NCBI GenBank assembly: GCA_023213395.1
Contig: CM041465.1
Coordinates: 30,945,741 to 31,009,740 of the forward strand
Origin: Cycas panzhihuaensis
Lineage: Eukaryota; Cycadophyta
Direction of reading: 5' to 3'
Length of the DNA: 64,000 nucleotides
Made by a program: the position numbers and the translations under genes. Position 1 is the stretch's first letter; every line of letters begins with the position of its first letter. Positions 1 through 10,459 of the stretch are shown piece by piece. The notes under the pieces are model-generated. The model ran no database searches. It saw nothing but the letters and a program-made list of their open reading frames with translations, and had not been told where the DNA came from.

Positions 1-1320
1 GAGTATAGAATGGAAGATTGCAAGGGGAAAGCCAAGGCTACCAATTTAATGACGATCATACCAGAGAGTAGTAAAAATGTGAAACTCCAAAAGAAGCAAA
101 AGGAGAGTGTAGAAAAAGGGTATCCAAACCCACGAACCGAGATAAATCTATTCCAACAAGCAAAGTAAGTGTTAGAAGAACTAGCCCAGACAAAGACTAT
201 GCTACCAATGGGAAAACCAGAAACTAAGCATGTGTACATAAGAAAGAATAGACAAAAGGAGAAAGGAAAAATATTGGAAGAACAAAAAACACAACCCCAA
301 GTGGTGCAAATGGAAAAATTGTTTAAGGGATTATCAGCATAAGATATCCCACGAATGTTGTTGTTGATGGAGAACTTGGTGAGACAATTGCAACTAATGA
401 TTCCCCTATGCCAAGTGATAGATTGGATTAAAGGAGGAATATTACAACAACAAGGAATTACCAAGAGTTTGAAAAAAGTAATGCCATCTTTCGACATGGA
501 TCCCATGGTGACAATTACAGTTTTAGGAGAAAAATTTTCGAGAGTAATCATGGACGGAGGAGCTGTTGTGAATGTACTATCCACCTCGACATGGCAGAAG
601 TTTGAGAGCCCAAAGTTGGAAGCAACAACTTATTCGTTGAAACTAGCCAATGAATTATTGGTGCAACCCGTGGGAAAACTGGCGAACATCAAAGTGGATG
701 TGGCAAAATTCATCGTGAAAATTGATTTTACGATTGTGGAAACGGAGAAAGGTGCAACTCCCTATCTAGCCTTATTGGGGAGACCTTGGCTATACAAAAC
801 CCAATGTCTCCAAAGTTGGAAAGATGTAACCTTCACTTTGTCAGATGGAGGGAATGAAGTGGTATTACCAATGTTGGGGAAGAATTCCATTGAGGTGATA
901 CCTGGCGATGGTTCAAGCACAACCATTGTGAGTGAAGCAACAACCTCTTCATTTGACGAAGGAAATCTCTACCATACAACCGAAGAACCCACCAAATTGA
1001 TCGACCTCCAACAAGCAGAACCGACTTACTTTGGAGGAATTTACAACTTTTCAGACAATGAAAATGGGATGAGATTTGTGGACTACTGGTTGCAAGACGC
1101 TTATGAAGTCAACTCTCCTTTTGAGTATATGGTAACTAACGATAGCGTCGTAGATAATACAGAAACTAACCTAACCCTAGACCAAAACCCCCCTAGTATA
1201 CCTAGCTTATTTCATAACTCTATAGTATCTAGTACTAATTTTAACCTCCCCTCTATGTCAGGCGTGGGTCCTAAGGTAGATTACCTATCCCCCCCTATTA
1301 CAACCCGGGGAAGGAAGTAA
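1..1320 (+). pseudogene. RE1 gag C-terminus and retropepsin-like protease
   Basis: One frame runs from base 1 to the TAA at 1318-1320, with internal stops at about 166 and 340. The first 100 codons are lysine-rich, as in a gag C-terminus. From about 500 the product has the plant retropepsin pattern: an Asp-Gly-Gly-Ala site (Asp codon 553-555, where families usually have DSGA or DTGA), followed by a hydrophobic stretch and an LLGRPW motif near 774-790, which is the typical second flap region. In live elements the protease cleaves Gag-Pol. The acidic, Ser/Thr-rich tail after codon 300 looks like a linker. The Ser/Thr to Gly change in the active-site triad and the stops suggest it is inactive. 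Confidence 0.75.
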
Positions 1321-1399
1321 TATTCCTTTCTCATCCTCTTTAGAAGTATACCTACCCAGCAACTGATCCCTTCCAACAATTGGTGCCAAATCGGAGGAA

Positions 1400-3919
1400 A
1401 TGGAGGGGGAATCAACGGAAAACACTTCTAGAGATTCAGGTCTAAGCAGTAGGGTAACCATCCCAGAAGAGAAAAACTTCGAAACCTATATCGGAGATTA
1501 TGTTAAACCTTTTCATGGAGAACAATTATATGGAACCACCCATTTAACTCATTGCATAGAATATTGGATGGAGGAAGGAAATTGGGACAAGCGTCAATGG
1601 CAGACAGATCTAGTACTTACCTTACGGGGAACGGCCTAGTGTTGGTACTTAGCCCACCAAGCTACCCTCTAGGGTTAGAAGGAATTACAAGCTGCATTTA
1701 GATTACGATTCAACTACCCTAAACAACTAAACATTCTATTATTCCATATAGGAAAAAACCCTAGCGAACATATTAAAAAATGTAAGCAAGAATGGACATC
1801 CCTAAACCTACCAAGGAAAACATGGCCTAATCTCTTTTATCACACCTTAGGACGAGTAGCAAAGGATTGGTTCTTAGGAAGAGAACAAAACCTAGATGTG
1901 ACTTGGGGAAATCTTAAGAAATCTTTCATAAAAACTTTTACGCATTCGTTAGAAGATAAGAATATCAACAAAGTACTTAAGGGTATTAGGAGAATGAGTA
2001 TAAACCTAGAACAAGAAGCCATAACACCGATGAATAAAGAGAAGGAAGAATCAAAAAATGAGGAAGGAGAAGAAATCCCTAGTTATCCTGTGGAATTCAC
2101 GGAAATCAATGTTGGGGAAAGGAAAATAGAAGATACCCCTGCTCATAAAATAGGAAACAAAGAGGATATCGAAGCAACCAAACTAAAAACAATCGAAATT
2201 AATGTGGGGAGTAAAGAGGAACCTAAAACAATACGAATCAGAGATTACTGGGATGACCAAACAATAGCTAAGGCCCAACAATTGTTCAAAGAATTTCGTG
2301 ACGTATTTGCATGGTCATATAAAGATCTGAAGTGTATTCCCCCTGAGGTGGGAATGCATCACATCGACTTAATGGAAGGACCAAAGCCAGTGAAACAAAG
2401 ACCGTATCGCATGAATTCGAAGTATAAAGAAAAAGTAAAAGCAGAGTTGGACAAAATGTTGGATGCAGGATATATCTATGAGATCGACTACAACGACTGG
2501 GTGAGCCTTGTAGTAGTGGTTCTCAAGAAGAATGGGAAAATACGCATCTGTGTGGACTACAGACAACTAAATAAGGTAACGAAGAAGGATCCCTTTCCGT
2601 TACCCTTCACAGAAGATATTCTGGAAGCTGTGGGAGGAAACGAGATATATTCCTTCACCGACGGATTTAGTGGGTATAACCAAGTGCAGATTGCCCTGGA
2701 AGATCAAGCGAAGACTACGTTCGTTACAGAATGGGGAACGTATGCCTATAGAGTAATGGCATTCGGTCTTACGAATGCTCTAGCCACATTTCAAAGAATA
2801 GTAATCAATATATTTCGTAGAATGATTGGGGAAAAGGTGGCAGTATTTCTGGACGGTTGGACATTATATGGGTTTACGAAAAACCATATGGAAAACCTGA
2901 GGGAGATGTTGCAAACATGCCGGGAGAATAAGTTGTGTTTGAATCCAGAGAAGTGTACCTTTTTTATACCATTTGGGAATCTATTAGGCCACATAGTAAG
3001 TAAGGAAGGATTGCTAACGGATCCGGCCAAGGTATTTGCAATCCTACACTTTCCGGTACCGCTCACAAGGAGGCAATTGAAGGGTTTCTTGGGTCTAACC
3101 GGATATTACAGAAAATTCATCAAGGGGTACGCATGCATATCAGGACCGCTTGAGGAGTTGTTGAAAAAGAACATTGAATGGGATTGGATGGAAGAAGAGC
3201 AACAAGCATTTGAAGCGTTAAAGAAGGCCATAATATCAACACCTATAATGTGGTTTCCCGATTGGAAGAAAATCTTCCATGTGTACCTTGATGCCTCGCA
3301 ATACGCTATTGGATGCGTCTTGGTACAACCAAGTGATGAAAAAGTGGATTATCCGATATGCTTTGCAAGTTGGAAACTTACAAAAGCAGAACAGAATTAT
3401 ACCACAACGGAAAGAGAAGCACTCAGAATGGTGTATGCATTGCAGAAATTCTGACACTACTTATTATCGAATCTATTCCTGTTCTTTGTCGACCATCAAG
3501 CACTCATGTACATTGTGAATAAACCGATAATGAGGGGACGAATTAGCAGATGGTTAATGTTATTTCAAGAATTCTCCTTCAAAATCATTATGAAACCAGG
3601 AAAAGCCCATATCATACCCGACCAATTATCAAGAATTTCAAATGGGGAAAAGGCCACAGGAGTGCCAGATGATTTTCCAAACACTGCATTATTCAGTGTA
3701 AAGGCAATTCCAACAGACTGGTATGAGGGAATACCAAAATACTTAGCAACTGGGGAGCTACCACCAGAATTGGACTGCACAGAACGACAGAATTTTGTGG
3801 GAAAAGCAGAGCCATACCAATTTATAAAAGGGGAGTTATACAAATTAGGACCAAATGAGGTGTTACGACGATGCATCAGGCCACATGAGGTCAACCAAAT
3901 TATGGCCCAAGCGCATTAA
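1400..3919 (+). pseudogene. RE1 gag-like domain fused in frame to reverse transcriptase and RNase H
   Basis: A single frame runs from ATG 1400 to the TAA at 3917, broken by stops near 1637, 1667 and 3452. Codons 30-190 look like a retrotransposon gag core (Trp-rich helices, an LRGTAW motif, then a second motif KDWFLG near 1866). RT follows from about 2340: KPVKQRPYR, ICVDYRQLNK, FTDGFSGYNQ, AFGLTNA. The second catalytic motif reads FLDGW at 2845-2860, so the usual Asp-Asp pair is Asp-Gly and the polymerase would be dead. RNase H follows with LDASQYAIG near 3286 and TTTEREAL near 3400, and the thumb/connection with PDQLSRI near 3630. The order after the protease is unusual. Confidence 0.8.
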
Positions 3920-4970
3920 GGCGTAGCAGGTGGACACATGGGGAAGTTAGCAACATGGAGGAAGATTTTGATGTTAGGGTTCTGGTGGCCATTGATGTTC
4001 GAGGACGTAAGAAGATGGATCCAAGCATGCGACTATTGTCAAAGAGTTGGGAAACCTAATCAGAAGGATTTCCAACCCCTACACCCAATCTTACCTCTGG
4101 CATCGTTCGAGAAGTAGGGGCTCGATTTCGTCAGAGCAATCAAACCAGCTGCCCAGCGATCCCAAGCTCGATATATCCTAGTAGCGACCGATTACATGAC
4201 CAAGTGGGTGGAAGCAAGAGCCCTAAGGAAAGCGGATTCGGAAAGTACGGCCTGATTCCTTTATGAAGTGATTATTACGCGATTTGGATGCCCTCTAGAG
4301 ATTGTAAGTGATCAAGGGGCCCATTTCCTCAACCAAACCATAGAGGTGTTAACATCAACTTTCATGATAAGCCATACGAAGTCCACACCATACTACCTAA
4401 AGGGCGAATGGGCAAGCAGAAAGTTCAAATAAAATTATCGAGAATTGTCTAAGGAAGATCTACGACGTGGGTAGATCCGACTGGGCTGAGAAACTTCCAT
4501 CAATGTTATGGAATTTCAGAATAACGTATAAAAGATCAACCAGACAAACACCATTTTAGTTGGTTTACGGAACAGAAGCCATCGTTCCTACCGAATTCGA
4601 GATACCGAGCCTGAGAACCGCTATGCAATGTCGACTAAACGGCTTCCAATTCTTATGACGAAGATTGGAAGAATTGGTGAGATTGGAAGAAAGGGGGTAT
4701 ATGGCGAAATGGTTGTAAAACATAGAGAAAAGATGACAAAAGGCGTGGCACGACCGGCATCTACGCAAACCACAATTCAAAGAAGGTGATCAAGTTTTGC
4801 TCTACGACAGCAAGCTCAGAATGCGCCTTGGAAAGCTTAAGATGAGATGGTTAGGACCTTATATTGCCGAACAAATTTTTGAAAATGGGTTCGTACAACT
4901 ACGGGAAATTGATGGACCATTGCTACCAACCCGAGTGAATGGTAGCCGATTGAAACCATACATCAAATAA
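3917..4970 (+). pseudogene. RE1 integrase with C-terminal domain
   Basis: Integrase inserts element cDNA into the genome. The zinc-binding HHCC part (GGHMGK, WWPL, CDYCQR) lies at 3920-4050. The core follows with LDFVRAIKP (first Asp) near 4112 and VSDQGAHF (second Asp) near 4310. A frameshift near 4400 moves the reading frame, and in the new frame the catalytic Glu is kept in GQAESSNK. The C-terminal domain is recognisable from 4780 (VLLYDSKLRMRLGKL, RWLGPY), ending at the TAA 4968-4970. Stops near 3917, 4117, 4250 and 4556 plus the frameshift make it a pseudogene. No chromodomain is seen. Confidence 0.8.
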
Positions 4971-5217
4971 GAGGTAGTACCATCCGAATCAGTGGGTTGT
5001 ACCATATCGTGTTGCATGAAGTTGAGGGAAATCGAATTGCCTTGATATCTGAACGTGATTCAGTTCGGTATGTAACATAAAATACAAAAACAATAAAAAA
5101 ACAGAAAAACAACCATAACTCATATCATATGTATAAGCAATAAGAAAAGAAGGATATATATTGCAACAAGAAGAAGCAAGAATGAAGAATCCTGCTAAGA
5201 AATTAGATTTTTTTCAC

Positions 5218-5460
5218 AAAAATATACTATATGTACCGGAAAAAGTATGTTACCAGGTACGTACTGTGTAAAATAAGTCAAAATACACTATATGTACCAA
5301 AAAAATACATTACCAGGTATGCACTGTGTAAAATACACCAGAGAACACTATACATACCAGAAAAGTATGCTACGAGGTATGCACAGTTAAAAAGTGAATA
5401 AGTTAATCAAATTACACTATACATATCTCAAAGGTACGCGATCGAGTATGCATAAAACAA
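5218..5460 (+). repeat. Four degenerate 60-62 bp tandem repeats downstream of RE1 pol
   Basis: Units begin near 5219, 5281, 5341 and 5405. Each contains an ACACTATA(T/C)(G/A)TACC core, then AAAGTA(T/C)G, then AGGTA(T/C)GCAC and GTGTAAAATA. The fourth unit is most diverged, and related GTACG words continue to about 5520. The array sits between the end of integrase and the non-pol ORF. Confidence 0.8.
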
Positions 5461-5526
5461 AAAGGGTCGAATAAGACAAACATATATAATACGTACCTGC
5501 AAGTATTCCCGCATGGTACGCAACGG

Positions 5527-5633
5527 AAAATTCAACGCAAGTTTGGATGAAATTCTCAGCAGCAAACAGCCAAGAGGAACCCTTGTGATCCGACGAGGCA
5601 GGAGGACAAAATTCAACGCAAGTTTGGATGAAT
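5527..5633 (+). repeat. 25-bp direct repeat spaced by 82 bp
   Basis: The identical 25-mer beginning AAAATTCAACGCAAG occurs at 5527-5551 and 5609-5633. The surrounding region has no convincing coding frame. The repeat probably reflects a local duplication within the RE1 3' region. Confidence 0.85.
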
Positions 5634-5821
5634 GCTTCAAGAAAATAGTGACCATTCCGAAAAAGGTACGTACGTAGGGTTCGTACTGGTACTCCTTGGT
5701 TATTTTCAGTTCTATTTCTGGAATTCCATAGCCCGTCATCATGAGAACAACAGGTTGCCAAGAGACCTTCCTGCTCAAGCTGAGGAAAGACCTGGAGGCA
5801 TTACCTTCCCAATTTTAGACT

Positions 5822-6840
5822 AAAGTCAAGCAGGCTGGTTGGGGAGAGTATATATACTGTAACCCCATCTATTGTGACCAAGAGATTATGGAGAACATCT
5901 TGTTGGAGTTGAAAAAGGATATGAAGAAAATCAAACTAGATGCAGAAATAATTCATCTGATAATGGGACTTCCAAATGAAGGAGAAGTTCCCACGGCCAC
6001 TAAAAGGTTAGAAGTGGACTTTGAGATTTGGTTGAGGGATTTTGCCAAGAAAACACTCAGCTTACCTCAGGAGGAATTTGGGTGGTGGATATAAAGGATG
6101 GTAGGTTGCAATGGATAGCCAAAGTCATCAATTATAGATTTTTATCAAAAAGGAAGTACACATAGATTCCAGGAGGAATGATGCCAATATTACCAAAGAT
6201 CCGGGATGGAGAAAAGTTGGATTGGTCGGAATTTTTTGCAGTTAATATGAGACAGCAAATTCAGGAAATAATGACACACCCTTTTCGTCACCCTTCCTTG
6301 CTGTTAGCCATCCTATTTTATCAATGTCCAGGTGTGCAACTAACAAAAACAACTATTTCTCCAAGAGAGCCACTTATAAAATAATGGGTGACTGAGTTTC
6401 CAGACACTACTCAGGATCAGGAATTGGGAAAAAGGATTCAAAAGCAAATGATCACAGTTCTCAAATGGCTACAACAAACCCCCGGGACACCCATTCCTTA
6501 TCGTGCCAAACAAACAATCCGGAAAAGCAGTAAAAGGAAGAAAGATGAAGAAGAACCTGAAGAGCAGGAAGAAGTGGAGCCCTCATTGGAAGAATGGGCA
6601 GAATTCCCTCCCGTAATGGAAACGGGAGAAACATTAGCACCTCCTCCATCAGATGATAAATCATGCCAAATTATCCAAGTGATTAAAGAAATGGAAGAAG
6701 GGTACAAAGCAGAGATAGCTGCCCTTCAAGAAAAAATCAAAGAAAAGGATGCATTAATCGCCACACTTATCCAAATAAACGAAAAAATTTTGGCCACAAA
6801 AGACTCGTCGGGAGGACAGAGGCAGCAGGAGCAGCCATGA
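5822..6840 (+). pseudogene. RE1 downstream non-pol ORF with acidic linker and C-terminal coiled coil
   Basis: Three adjoining reading stretches (about 5822-6094, 6178-6384, 6388-6840) read as one protein with one frameshift (6095-6177) and stops at about 6092 and 6382. The first part is helical and mixed-charge. The middle has a hydrophobic helix (LLLAILFYQCPGV). The last part has a basic patch (KSSKRKK) near 6520, an acidic Glu-rich run, and a heptad-like C-terminus rich in Lys, Glu, Ile and Leu (6690-6800), likely a coiled coil. It resembles in plan the extra ORFs between pol and the 3' LTR known from Tat/Ogre/Athila-type Gypsy elements, whose role is not established. I cannot assign it to a named domain. 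Confidence 0.55.
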
Positions 6841-8717
6841 GACAGAGAGGGGGAAGAATACCCCAAAATTTTGAAATTTTTGTTGAGCAAGGATGCTCAA
6901 ACCCATCATGTTGACTCGGGATAGATGTTGGGACATAATTTGACACGTTGGGCTATGAGGAGACCAAAGATGGGCTGTGTAACCTTGGATGTGCAGGTAC
7001 AGACCATATGAATGTACGCATGAGGCAGAAAAGTGGAAAAAATAGCATTCAGTGCGTATGGAGTGCGTGCACGAAAGGCATAACCACACATACGTACCTC
7101 TGGTAGTACGCAAGCAAATAGAAAAGGTATGCACGACAGAACTGAACAGATGGATACCAGGGATGACGTCAGACGTACGTACGAATGATTAGAGACAGCA
7201 GTTAAGAAGGTTAACTAATGGTTAACAAAGAGGTACGCTTATGACTGAAAGGGTACGATTATGACAGGGAGTCATAACCCTTTAGCCAAAGGAAACCAAG
7301 AAGGCACATTTAAGAGACTTCATAAGGACCATTCTGTTAGGGTGAGAGCCAAGTATTCAAACACTCAATGGTACTAAGCCAAGACGATGACAAAGAAAGA
7401 CTAAGCAAAGGTATAATGATGTGTACCTTCCGGGTATGCATGTGACAATAGCAGTGTATGTGGCTGGAATGCACAGGGAATGCATTCCAGCACCTTTTGT
7501 ACAAAGGCTTATTGCTTAATAAAAGAAGAGTTACATGGAAATGTGGATTCTATATGTTTTATGAAGATTGGATGCTGAATATGTGTTGATTATTGTATTG
7601 CTGTGTGTAAACTGTGACATGATTGTGTGGAATTGTGAATAAATCTGTGTGATCTATGTGGATGAATATGTTGATTGTATCCTAGACTAGACTACCTGTG
7701 TTACCTTGACAAGTGGAACTATCTCACGAGTGTAGTGAGAAACCAAAGTCAACAGACCATCATCATTAAAGAATGATTGTTAATTAAGTGTTATAACAAA
7801 GAGGTGTTATGTTAAGAAAGGGAATGATCATGATAAAAGGTATGTAATTGGGTATTTATGGGTCATTTCTCTGCTTTGATTGGTGTGAGAGTTGGGTCGA
7901 TTAATCTTATGTCATAGTCTCAAGGGCAAGAGCCGAGTTAATGAGTTCTATGCCATGATCTCAAGTGTGAAATCTGATTGTGATGATCTTTGGTGATGTA
8001 AGATACTCTTGTATGTTGATATTGCTTAATGAAATTAGAGTTACAACAAAATATTGTGCCATATGTGTGAATGTATTACCTGATGGTTGTGATAATATTA
8101 TGATGCTATGATGATGTTATTATGCTATTGAGACGATGTTGATAGTCTTATGGAGCATGTTGTGCTAAGTATATATGTGGATACTATTATGATTGTGCAG
8201 TTGATGTGTTAAGATAACCTTGGGTAGACTACATGGTAGTGGGCTTTGACATAAGTGCTTAGGGGAGAAGGAGCAAGTCGACAAGCTTAAGGTATGGAAG
8301 TAACCACTCTCAAAGGGGCCAAAGTTTGGAAAATTTGAGAAGTTGAGTATTGCTTGCTTGTGTCAGGGTTGAAGTCAGTGATGTTCCAAGTTGGTCAAAT
8401 TTGTAGCAATCATGCATGTCAAGCAAACTATCTCCAATTCTTGTTGTAGCAAGCAATACTTCAGGTGACGTTGATTAAGTATTGAGTTTTGGAGGGGGAA
8501 GAAAATCATTTGTGGTTGTTATTGAAAGGGATAAGCTGCTTGTTTTTATGAGGAATCAACTCATCTAAGGTGCGATTTGAATTGCGTGAGAGATAATTGT
8601 GGAGTAATTTATTGTGGTCCATGTGTTGTCATGTTTCTTTAAGACCTTAATTTTTTAAAATTGCTTTTTTCAAATAGGCAACTAAATAGGACAAATCTAG
8701 TCTGAACACTCTCAAAG
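6841..8717. other. Noncoding stretch between RE1 and RE2, probably including an RE1 LTR
   Basis: No convincing coding frame is visible. The sequence starts with a purine tract (AGAGGGGGAAGAA, 6847-6859). It has CGTACG-rich words around 7080-7260, possible polyadenylation signals near 7518 and 7639, and a second AGGGGGAAGAA tract near 8492. This would fit a long 3' LTR plus older flanking sequence, but without a partner LTR the boundaries cannot be set. Confidence 0.45.
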
Positions 8718-9166
8718 TGAGAAGAATTAATGATAATTTCATTAATTCATCAATAGATCTTTTGTATCATTAATGTAATGTTGTAAATTGTTTATGACAG
8801 GGCTTCATTCATGTAAATGGGTTTGGTCATAACTTAATGTTGTGAACCTAGTTGTATTTTGTCCTCATATGAGAGTTTTGTAAGTTAGTATAATCATACA
8901 AGTTGCCAATTGTCACCTTGCATGATCGTACGATTCATATTCCCTTTACATTTTGTAACAACCTATTTTGTTTAATGTACAAGGTATTTTTAATATATCT
9001 TATTATCATATGATGTACTTTGATTTTATGAACTAATGAAGCATTACATTAGAGCATTTGAGACTAATTCCTGTGCTTACCTTTTGTGCTTAATTTTGGT
9101 TGATTGTGTGAATGTTGTGAGTCTCGAACCTGGATTGCAAACCAGGCAGACATCCATCCTCTTTCA
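8718..9166 (+). repeat. RE2 5' LTR
   Basis: It is 449 bp, starting TGAGAAGAATTAATG and ending CATCCTCTTTCA. It aligns along its full length with 13750-14220 with scattered substitutions and short indels. The primer-binding site begins at 9168. Confidence 0.92.
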
Positions 9167-9167
9167 C

Positions 9168-9180
9168 TTGGTATTAGAGA
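9168..9180 (+). other. RE2 primer-binding site
   Basis: TTGGTATTAGAGA differs by one or two bases from the usual complement of initiator-Met tRNA (TGGTATCAGAGC). It sits one base after the LTR end, the expected place for priming of minus-strand DNA synthesis. Confidence 0.8.
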
Positions 9181-9234
9181 CAAGGGTTTGTTGTTCAGGT
9201 CGTAAATTTTGTGCAGGGGGCCAATGGTGTCGGA

Positions 9235-9245
9235 GGGGGGGGGGG
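9235..9245 (+). repeat. G11 homopolymer in RE2 leader
   Basis: Eleven consecutive G, preceded by GGA. It lies in the leader between the primer-binding site and gag and may be a slippage expansion. Confidence 0.9.
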
Positions 9246-9439
9246 CATCCAAGCCTTCTTTAGTGCCCATATACTTTCAGGTATTTGGGTCCTCGAGCTA
9301 CCACTTGTGAGCAAGTACGCCATCAGACTAGACCTTATAAACTACCAGGGATTAGTTAGGAGTGGAGACACTAAAACTTAGATCCTAATTTAGATCACCC
9401 TTCTTAGGTAGACAAGACACATATCAGACATTATAGCTA

Positions 9440-10340
9440 TGTAATTACAGATAATTTCTTGGCTTGGAAGAAACAAGTTAAGAATATTTTGATCATAAAC
9501 AAACTTTGGCCTTACGTTTTTGGAAAAATTCCTAAGTTAGTTCCTACTCAAGATCCTAATGATCTAAATAACCTTATTCCACCTGATCTTATTGAAGTAG
9601 TTGCATTTGTCAAGTTTGACGAAGTTGCCCTTTCTTTTCTTCACCTGTCCTATGAGGATAATGTCGACTGGAATATAGAACTTGCCCCCAACTCTACAGA
9701 TTCTTGGAACATCATCTGTGCACTCTATGAGAGGAAGGACAATGTCAGGGTTGTGATGCTCAAAGCCTAGCTTTTCTCCATTCTATTTGCAGGATCCATA
9801 GTAACTTACTTGTCCTAGATTAAAGAGATTAAGAACCAATTGACTGTTATGGGCCAGCCACTAGAGGACAATGATCTTGTATCTTGTATTGTTAATGTCT
9901 TGCCACCTGGTTGTAATGCCCTCATATCTAATTTGTCACATACAAACCGGCTAGCTATCATTGATTTTAATATATTTGAGGGTTTATTGCTCTAGGAAGA
10001 ATGCATTTTAAACCGTTCAAGGAATTCAGGTGCTTCCTCTTCCACACCAGCATTTGCAGCTAGACATAGAGGAAGACCTCAATGTCCACAATTGACACAT
10101 CAGTTTGGTTCAATGAATTTGAACTAGCGGCCTACTTTGTAGTTATATCAACCACGTTCAACCATCTTATAATCCTTAGGTTGTTTGTCACTATTGTGGC
10201 AAATCTGGACACATAGCACTAGACTGCAGAAAAAAGAGAGTTGACCTTCGGCAACAATAATTTCAAAACCACCCTGATTTGCGGGGTAATCAAACTTGTG
10301 GATGTGGAAACTATCAAGGACCACAGAGACAGAATCTGCC
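9440..10340 (+). pseudogene. RE2 gag with CCHC zinc knuckle
   Basis: The longest open part (9459-9770) contains the UBN2/Copia gag helices (WKKQVKNILI, SWNIICALYE). After several stops the same protein continues with EIKNQLTVMGQ and VLPPGC near 9830-9910. A CCHC zinc knuckle, C-x2-C-x4-H-x4-C (CHYCGKSGHIALDC), is intact at 10186-10227. Gag forms the virus-like particle that packages element RNA. Stops near 9769, 9817, 9994 and others disable it. Its distance from the LTR (about 290 bp) is normal for Copia. Confidence 0.8.
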
Positions 10341-10459
10341 AAACTACTAGGGTTTGAGGAGACAAAATCAAAATGCTCCTCAGAGGAACCAATAGAATAG
10401 AAATTGTAACTAGAGACAAAACTAGGGAGGCCACATGGACAACTCTCAAAACCTTTTCT

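Larger units (their letters stand above)
1..7560 (+). mobile_element. RE1: degenerate Ty3/Gypsy retrotransposon, 5' end outside the window
   Basis: The order on the + strand is gag C-terminus, protease, a gag-like domain, reverse transcriptase, RNase H, integrase (ending at 4970), a tandem repeat (5218-5460) and a non-pol ORF (about 5822-6840). A purine tract lies at 6846-6858, where a polypurine tract before the 3' LTR would be expected. AATAAA-type signals occur near 7518 and 7639, so sequence after about 6860 may be LTR. No second LTR copy is present, so the 3' limit is a guess. The RT motif wording (GYNQ, LLGHIV, GYYRKFIKGY) fits non-chromovirus plant Gypsy elements. Many stops and frameshifts show the copy is dead. 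Confidence 0.8.

Noticed and set aside
1367-1395. LTR end plus primer-binding site in front of the RE1 gag-like domain
   Set aside because: The match to a TTGGCGCC-type site is loose and no LTR partner is present, so it is used only as one explanation for the odd domain order.
5218-5460. Regularly spaced repeats that might suggest a CRISPR array
   Set aside because: Units are diverged throughout without separate spacer and repeat parts, and the context is a plant retrotransposon.
5417-5778. Two overlapping minus-strand open stretches of about 115 codons
   Set aside because: They cross the 60-bp tandem repeats and the 25-bp direct repeat, have no domain, and run against the RE1 coding strand.
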